Position numbers and translations under genes: made by a program
Shown: positions 6,602-9,362 of the stretch, in pieces
Layout of the letters: the number at the start of each line of letters is the position of its first letter
Position numbering within the stretch: position 1 is the first letter of the stretch
Notes under the pieces: generated by a model
Told to the model about the DNA's origin: nothing
What the model saw: the letters and a program-made list of their open reading frames with translations, nothing else
Databases searched by the model: none
Assembly (NCBI GenBank): GCA_023407575.1
Contig: JAEYLX010000050.1
Span: 1-9,362, forward strand
Direction of reading: 5' to 3'
Length of the DNA: 9,362 nt
Origin: Bacillota bacterium
Lineage (GTDB): Bacteria > Bacillota > Clostridia > Lachnospirales > Lachnospiraceae

Positions 6602-6960
6602 CCGCGCTGATCGTCTTCCTGTGGATCGCCAACATGCTCGTGGACACGGGCGGGCAGCTTTTCTTCAAGGCGGCGGCCAGCGAGCATACCGCCGGGGCGG
6701 GCGGCCTCGCGCACTGGAAGCGCATGGCTTCCCGGCCTTGGCTGTGGTTCGGCATCTGCTGCTACGTGCTCGAGTTTTTCGTGTGGATGGCGTTCCTTTC
6801 GCAGGTTGAGCTTTCCGTGGGCGTCATGCTCGGCTCGTTCAACATCGTGGTGATCATGCTTGCGGGGCGGCTGTTCTTCAAGGAGAAGCTGACCCGCTGG
6901 CGCGTGACCGGCATTTCCCTGATTACGCTCGGGGTGGCCATTGTGGGGGTGGGCGGATGA
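6598..6960 (+). CDS. SMR/EamA-type small membrane transporter, subunit 1
   Basis: A 120-residue protein with four predicted membrane helices (about 3-23, 47-68, 72-92 and 101-119), the size and layout of the small multidrug resistance family and of ArnE/ArnF flippase subunits. D16 falls where EmrE has its essential E14, with a lysine eight residues later (D16...K24) as in EmrE (E14...K22). All nine Lys/Arg lie in loops 1 and 3 and none at the ends or loop 2. By the positive-inside rule this puts both ends outside. Start and stop each share ATGA with a neighbour, so it should be made together with the hydrolase and subunit 2. It probably forms a heterodimer with subunit 2. Drug export, lipid-linked sugar flipping or small-metabolite transport are all possible; context favours a pathway product. 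Confidence 0.85.
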   Translation: MTALIVFLWIANMLVDTGGQLFFKAAASEHTAGAGGLAHWKRMASRPWLWFGICCYVLEFFVWMAFLSQVELSVGVMLGSFNIVVIMLAGRLFFKEKLTRWRVTGISLITLGVAIVGVGG

Positions 6961-7367
6961 AGCGTTTTTACATCATCGGCTTCCTCATCCTGATGTCGTT
7001 CGATACGTTGAGCCAGATCAGCTTCAAATACGCTTCCACGCAGGCCCTGCCGCTGGAGCTGAGCCCTGACTGGCTCATGCGCCTGTTCCTGAACCCGTGG
7101 CTGTACGGGGCCATCGCGGGCTACCTCGGCGCGTTCGTGACGTGGATGACGCTCCTGCGCTATGCCCCGGTGGGGCCGTCGTTCGCGGCTTCGCACCTTG
7201 AACTCATCAGCGTGACCCTGTTTTCCGTGTGGCTGTTCAACGAGCCTCTGAACGCCTATAAAATCCTCGGCGGCGTGCTCATCCTGCTCGGCGTCCTGTG
7301 TCTGGCGAAAGACGAAAAGGACGACGAAGATGAGGCGGAAGCCGTCCCCGTCCGGGCCGGAGAGTAG
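6957..7367 (+). CDS. SMR/EamA-type small membrane transporter, subunit 2
   Basis: A 136-residue four-helix protein (about 5-23, 47-66, 74-94 and 101-117) paired with subunit 1. It repeats the same signature at the same residues: D16-T with Q20 and K24. Its basic residues are biased the other way, with six at the N-terminus, loop 2 and C-terminus against three in loops 1 and 3. This predicts both ends inside. Opposite orientation of two subunits is known for heterodimeric SMR pairs such as EbrAB. The FNEPL segment near 94-98 is typical of EamA/ArnE-like proteins. A highly charged C-terminal tail (118-136, mostly Asp/Glu) is absent from subunit 1. It is the last gene before the strong hairpin at 7456-7502. 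An undecaprenyl-phosphate aminoarabinose-like flippase is one analogue; the cargo is not known. Confidence 0.85.
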   Translation: MKRFYIIGFLILMSFDTLSQISFKYASTQALPLELSPDWLMRLFLNPWLYGAIAGYLGAFVTWMTLLRYAPVGPSFAASHLELISVTLFSVWLFNEPLNAYKILGGVLILLGVLCLAKDEKDDEDEAEAVPVRAGE

Positions 7368-7387
7368 TACGTTCTCTTTGAAACGTA
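7368..7387 (+). repeat. Small inverted repeat directly after the stop codon
   Basis: TACGTT (7368-7373) and AACGTA (7382-7387) are perfect arms around an 8-base loop, starting at the base after the TAG. The stem is short and AT-containing, so any role in termination or stability would be minor. Confidence 0.3.
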
Positions 7388-7455
7388 TCCAGAAACACTG
7401 CGGACAAGGATTCGATAAACACAAACGTCTTTGGAAAAGGAGGGATGGGGTTTGA

Positions 7456-7502
7456 GGAAGGGAGGGAAAAGCCTTTCTTCAGAAAGGTTTTCCCTCCCTT
7501 CC
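7456..7502 (+). terminator. Long hairpin, likely transcription terminator
   Basis: The arms 7456-7478 and 7481-7502 pair over about 21 positions with one bulged G and a TTCA tip loop. The inner part, CCTTTCT/AGAAAGG followed by TTTT and preceded by AAAA, looks like a two-way intrinsic terminator. A GGAAGGGAGGG/CCCTCCCTTCC stem extends it. It separates the transporter genes from the DegT gene and contains the third copy of the C-rich 13-mer. Because no T-run lies outside the full stem, partial read-through is possible. Confidence 0.6.
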
Positions 7503-7504
7503 CC
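7492..7504. repeat. C-rich 13-mer, copy 3
   Basis: CCCTCCCTTCCCC forms the distal arm of the long hairpin. Here it has its full G-rich partner (7456-7466), unlike the other two copies, so this may be the intact form of the repeat. Confidence 0.55.
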
Positions 7505-7518
7505 AACGCCTCTCTGCC

Positions 7519-8736
7519 ATGTTAAAAAGAACTCGCTTCAGGATGCGCGAGCTGCCGCCCACCGCAGGACTGCCCATGCACATGGGGGATTGCTTCCGTG
7601 CGCCGGAAAAGCCGTTCACGGCGGGGCTGCGGGACTGGCTCGGCATCCCCGAACCGATCATGGCCTGCTCCGGCACCGCCGCCTTCGTGGTGGCCCTGCG
7701 GACGCTGGCCCGCCGCAATCCGGGCCGGAGCCGCGTCGTCGTCCCGGCCTACACCTGCCCGCTCGTCCCGCTGGCCGTGCGGCTTGCCGGTTTGCGGGCC
7801 GTGGCGTGCGACACGCTGCCCGGAGGGTTTGGAATCGATCCCGGCGCGCTCGGGCGCTGCTGCGATGAAACCGCGCTCGCCGTGGTCCCCGCGCATCTGG
7901 GCGGCAGGGCTTCGGACATTTCCGCCGTCTCCGCCGTGGCCCATGCCTATGGAGCCGTCGTGATCGAGGACGCCGCGCAAGCACTCGGCGCGTCTTTCGG
8001 AGGCCGGAGCGTGGGGCTGTCCGGCGACATCGGCTTTTTCAGCCTTGCCGTGGGCAAGGGGCTTACCACGTACGAGGGCGGCGTGCTGTTCAGCCGCGAT
8101 CCGGACCTGCACGCCGAGCTTCAAGGGACGGCCTCCCGCGTCTTGCGGCCCGGCCTGCTCTGGAACGCCCGGCGCGTCCTTGAACTGTTCGGCTACGCCG
8201 TGGCCTACAACCCGGCGCTGCTGCCCTTGGCCTATGGGCGCCCGCTGCGGCGCGAGCTTGACCGGGGCGACGAGATCGCGGCGGTGGGCGACGCCTTCAC
8301 GCTGGACGACATCCCCCTGCACCGCATGGACGCGCTGCGCCTGCGCGTGGCGGCGAACGCGCTGGAGCGGCTCCCGGCGTTCCTCGAGGCCGGACGTGAC
8401 CGGGCCGTGCGCCGCGCCGGGATGCTGGAGCGGGCGGGCGCGGAAGTCCTGCGCGACGATCCGGGCGGGGAGGGGGTATGGCCTTTCTTTATGGTCCTCA
8501 TGCCGGATCGGGACCGGCGGGACCGGGCGCTCGGCGCGCTGTGGCGGTCGGGGCTCGGGGTTTCCAAGCTGTTCGTCCGGGCCTTGCCGGACTATCCGTA
8601 TCTGGCGGGTGCCGTCGAGGGCGGGCCATGCCCGGCGGCGCGGGATTTGGCGGGCAGGATGCTGACCGTCACCAATACGCACTGGCTGGACGATGCCGCG
8701 TTCGCCCGTCTTGCCGGGGAGATATGCCATGCCTGA
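7519..8736 (+). CDS. DegT/DnrJ/EryC1/StrS-family PLP aminotransferase
   Basis: A 405-residue fold-type I aminotransferase of the nucleotide-sugar (ArnB/DegT) family. Visible are SGTAA (51-55, phosphate binding), VPAYTC (75-80), IEDAAQALGA with D151 and Q154, and FFSLAVGKGLTTYEGG with the Schiff-base lysine K180. The motifs are complete. However, the lysine neighbourhood (AVGKGLTTYEGG) and the ELPPTAGLP N-terminus differ from classic sugar aminotransferases, so this is probably a divergent subgroup whose substrate may not be a nucleotide sugar. No ribosome site precedes the ATG at 7519. In-frame ATGs at 7543 and 7576 (the latter with AGGA 6 bases before it) are alternatives, but 7576 would cut into the ELPPTAGLP segment that I take to be conserved. 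The end overlaps the next gene by 8 bases. It lies behind the hairpin, so it may have its own weak promoter or rely on read-through. Confidence 0.87.
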   Translation: MLKRTRFRMRELPPTAGLPMHMGDCFRAPEKPFTAGLRDWLGIPEPIMACSGTAAFVVALRTLARRNPGRSRVVVPAYTCPLVPLAVRLAGLRAVACDTLPGGFGIDPGALGRCCDETALAVVPAHLGGRASDISAVSAVAHAYGAVVIEDAAQALGASFGGRSVGLSGDIGFFSLAVGKGLTTYEGGVLFSRDPDLHAELQGTASRVLRPGLLWNARRVLELFGYAVAYNPALLPLAYGRPLRRELDRGDEIAAVGDAFTLDDIPLHRMDALRLRVAANALERLPAFLEAGRDRAVRRAGMLERAGAEVLRDDPGGEGVWPFFMVLMPDRDRRDRALGALWRSGLGVSKLFVRALPDYPYLAGAVEGGPCPAARDLAGRMLTVTNTHWLDDAAFARLAGEICHA

Positions 8737-9362
8737 TGCCCGCCATGCCAATCTGCTCGAACCCGAGGCGTTGGTGGAGCTGTTCCTGCGCCACCCGCCG
8801 CAGGGCTTTGCCGCCGCTTCCGAAGCGGATCTGCCCGTCTTCGGAACCGATTTCGATCTGCTGACCACGCTGGAACCCGCGATTCTGGCGAAGATCCGCA
8901 GTTTTCCCCTGTTCGGGCTGTGGTCGCGCCTGCTGCGTTTCCCGGCCCGTTTCGCCGGGACCACGGCTACCGAATACGCGCCGCTCCCAAAGGGCTTGGA
9001 GCCGGGCGAGCTTCTCGACGGCTTCCGCGAGCGCTGTGCCGCCGGGCAATCCCTGCTGATCGTCAAGGACGTGCCGGAAGTTTCCCCGCTGCTGGGTGCA
9101 GGGGACAACGAGGCCGCTATGCGGCTGGCCCGGATCGCGCCGGACAAGGGATTCATCGTCGTGGAAGGGCAGGCGCTGGCCTACGTTCCCATCGATTTTT
9201 CCAGTACCGACGAATACCTGTCGCGCCTCTCCAAGAGCCGCCGCAAGAACCTGCGCCGCAAGCTGAAGTCGCGCGAACGGCTGGACATCGAAGCCGTGCC
9301 GTTGGGGGACGCCCGGTTCGGCAGCCTTGATGTGCTGGAGGAGCTGTACGGCCTCTACCTCG
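8729..9362 (+). CDS. FemAB/BioF2-like GNAT-fold acyltransferase (3' end off window)
   Basis: From an ATG at 8729, 211 codons are open to the right edge, so the C-terminal half is missing. No membrane helix or signal is seen. Near 155-183 is a pattern typical of the Acetyltransf_6 (BioF2-like/FemAB-like) group: IDFSSTDEYLSRLSKS followed by the strongly basic RRKNLRRKLKSR. Proteins of this group transfer acyl or aminoacyl groups to amines, and many occur in envelope, capsule or lipid gene clusters. The 8-base overlap with the DegT gene suggests coupled translation and a shared pathway; one reading is that the amino group installed by the aminotransferase is then acylated. Acetyl-CoA-binding residues cannot be judged because the second half is absent. 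The family call rests on this motif and context and is moderately sure. Confidence 0.72.
   Translation, partial: MPDARHANLLEPEALVELFLRHPPQGFAAASEADLPVFGTDFDLLTTLEPAILAKIRSFPLFGLWSRLLRFPARFAGTTATEYAPLPKGLEPGELLDGFRERCAAGQSLLIVKDVPEVSPLLGAGDNEAAMRLARIAPDKGFIVVEGQALAYVPIDFSSTDEYLSRLSKSRRKNLRRKLKSRERLDIEAVPLGDARFGSLDVLEELYGLYL

Noticed and set aside
6598..7367. arnE/arnF gene symbols for the SMR pair
   Set aside because: Size and context resemble ArnE/ArnF, but no arnT, arnC, arnA or arnD is seen, and the D16/Q20/K24 pattern aligns as well with general SMR proteins.
7522..9156. Long minus-strand open frame (544 codons) opposite the DegT and acyltransferase genes
   Set aside because: High GC leaves few stops in the antisense frame. 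The translation is rich in Arg, Gly, Pro and Gln with no domain, while the plus strand shows clear aminotransferase motifs.
1..9362. CRISPR arrays, tRNA or rRNA genes, insertion sequences
   Set aside because: I saw no regularly spaced repeats, tRNA-like or rRNA-like segments, transposase motifs or terminal inverted repeats with target duplications.

Overview
This is a GC-rich, gene-dense bacterial window. It has one divergent regulatory region and a long rightward gene cluster. The combination of an NtrC-class sigma-54 activator, a perfect -24/-12 promoter, high GC and C-rich hairpin repeats between genes suggests a Gram-negative proteobacterium. My best guess is a sulfate- or sulfite-reducing Desulfovibrionaceae (Desulfovibrio/Bilophila-like). 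That assignment rests on sequence style and memory of such genomes, not on a marker gene.

Left part (1-3044, minus strand): a membrane-bound sensor histidine kinase is followed by its NtrC-type response regulator. The regulator is cut by the left edge, so its DNA-binding helix-turn-helix is missing. The two genes are separated by 155 bases holding an imperfect hairpin and one copy of a C-rich 13-mer.

Divergent region (3045-3337): 293 bases without a convincing gene. It holds a perfect sigma-54 promoter (3292-3307) pointing right, about 30 bases before the first rightward gene, and several inverted repeats that could be activator sites. The simplest reading is that the two-component pair controls the rightward cluster.

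Right part (3338-9362, plus strand): a HAD-IB (MtnX-like) phosphatase, a class III PLP aminotransferase with a TTG start, an alpha/beta hydrolase and two small SMR/EamA-type membrane proteins. The last three genes are joined by ATGA stop-start overlaps. A strong hairpin (7456-7502) follows. After it come a DegT/ArnB-type PLP aminotransferase and an overlapping acyltransferase-like gene (FemAB/BioF2-like) that runs off the right edge.

Together the rightward genes look like a pathway that makes, tailors and moves a small amino-containing or lipid-linked metabolite across the inner membrane: phosphatase, two different aminotransferases, hydrolase, paired four-helix transporter subunits and acyltransferase. 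The pairing of a DegT aminotransferase with two ArnE/ArnF-like subunits recalls lipid A aminoarabinose modification, but no glycosyltransferase or other arn gene is visible. I know of no characterised pathway with this gene set, and the substrate cannot be read from the sequence.
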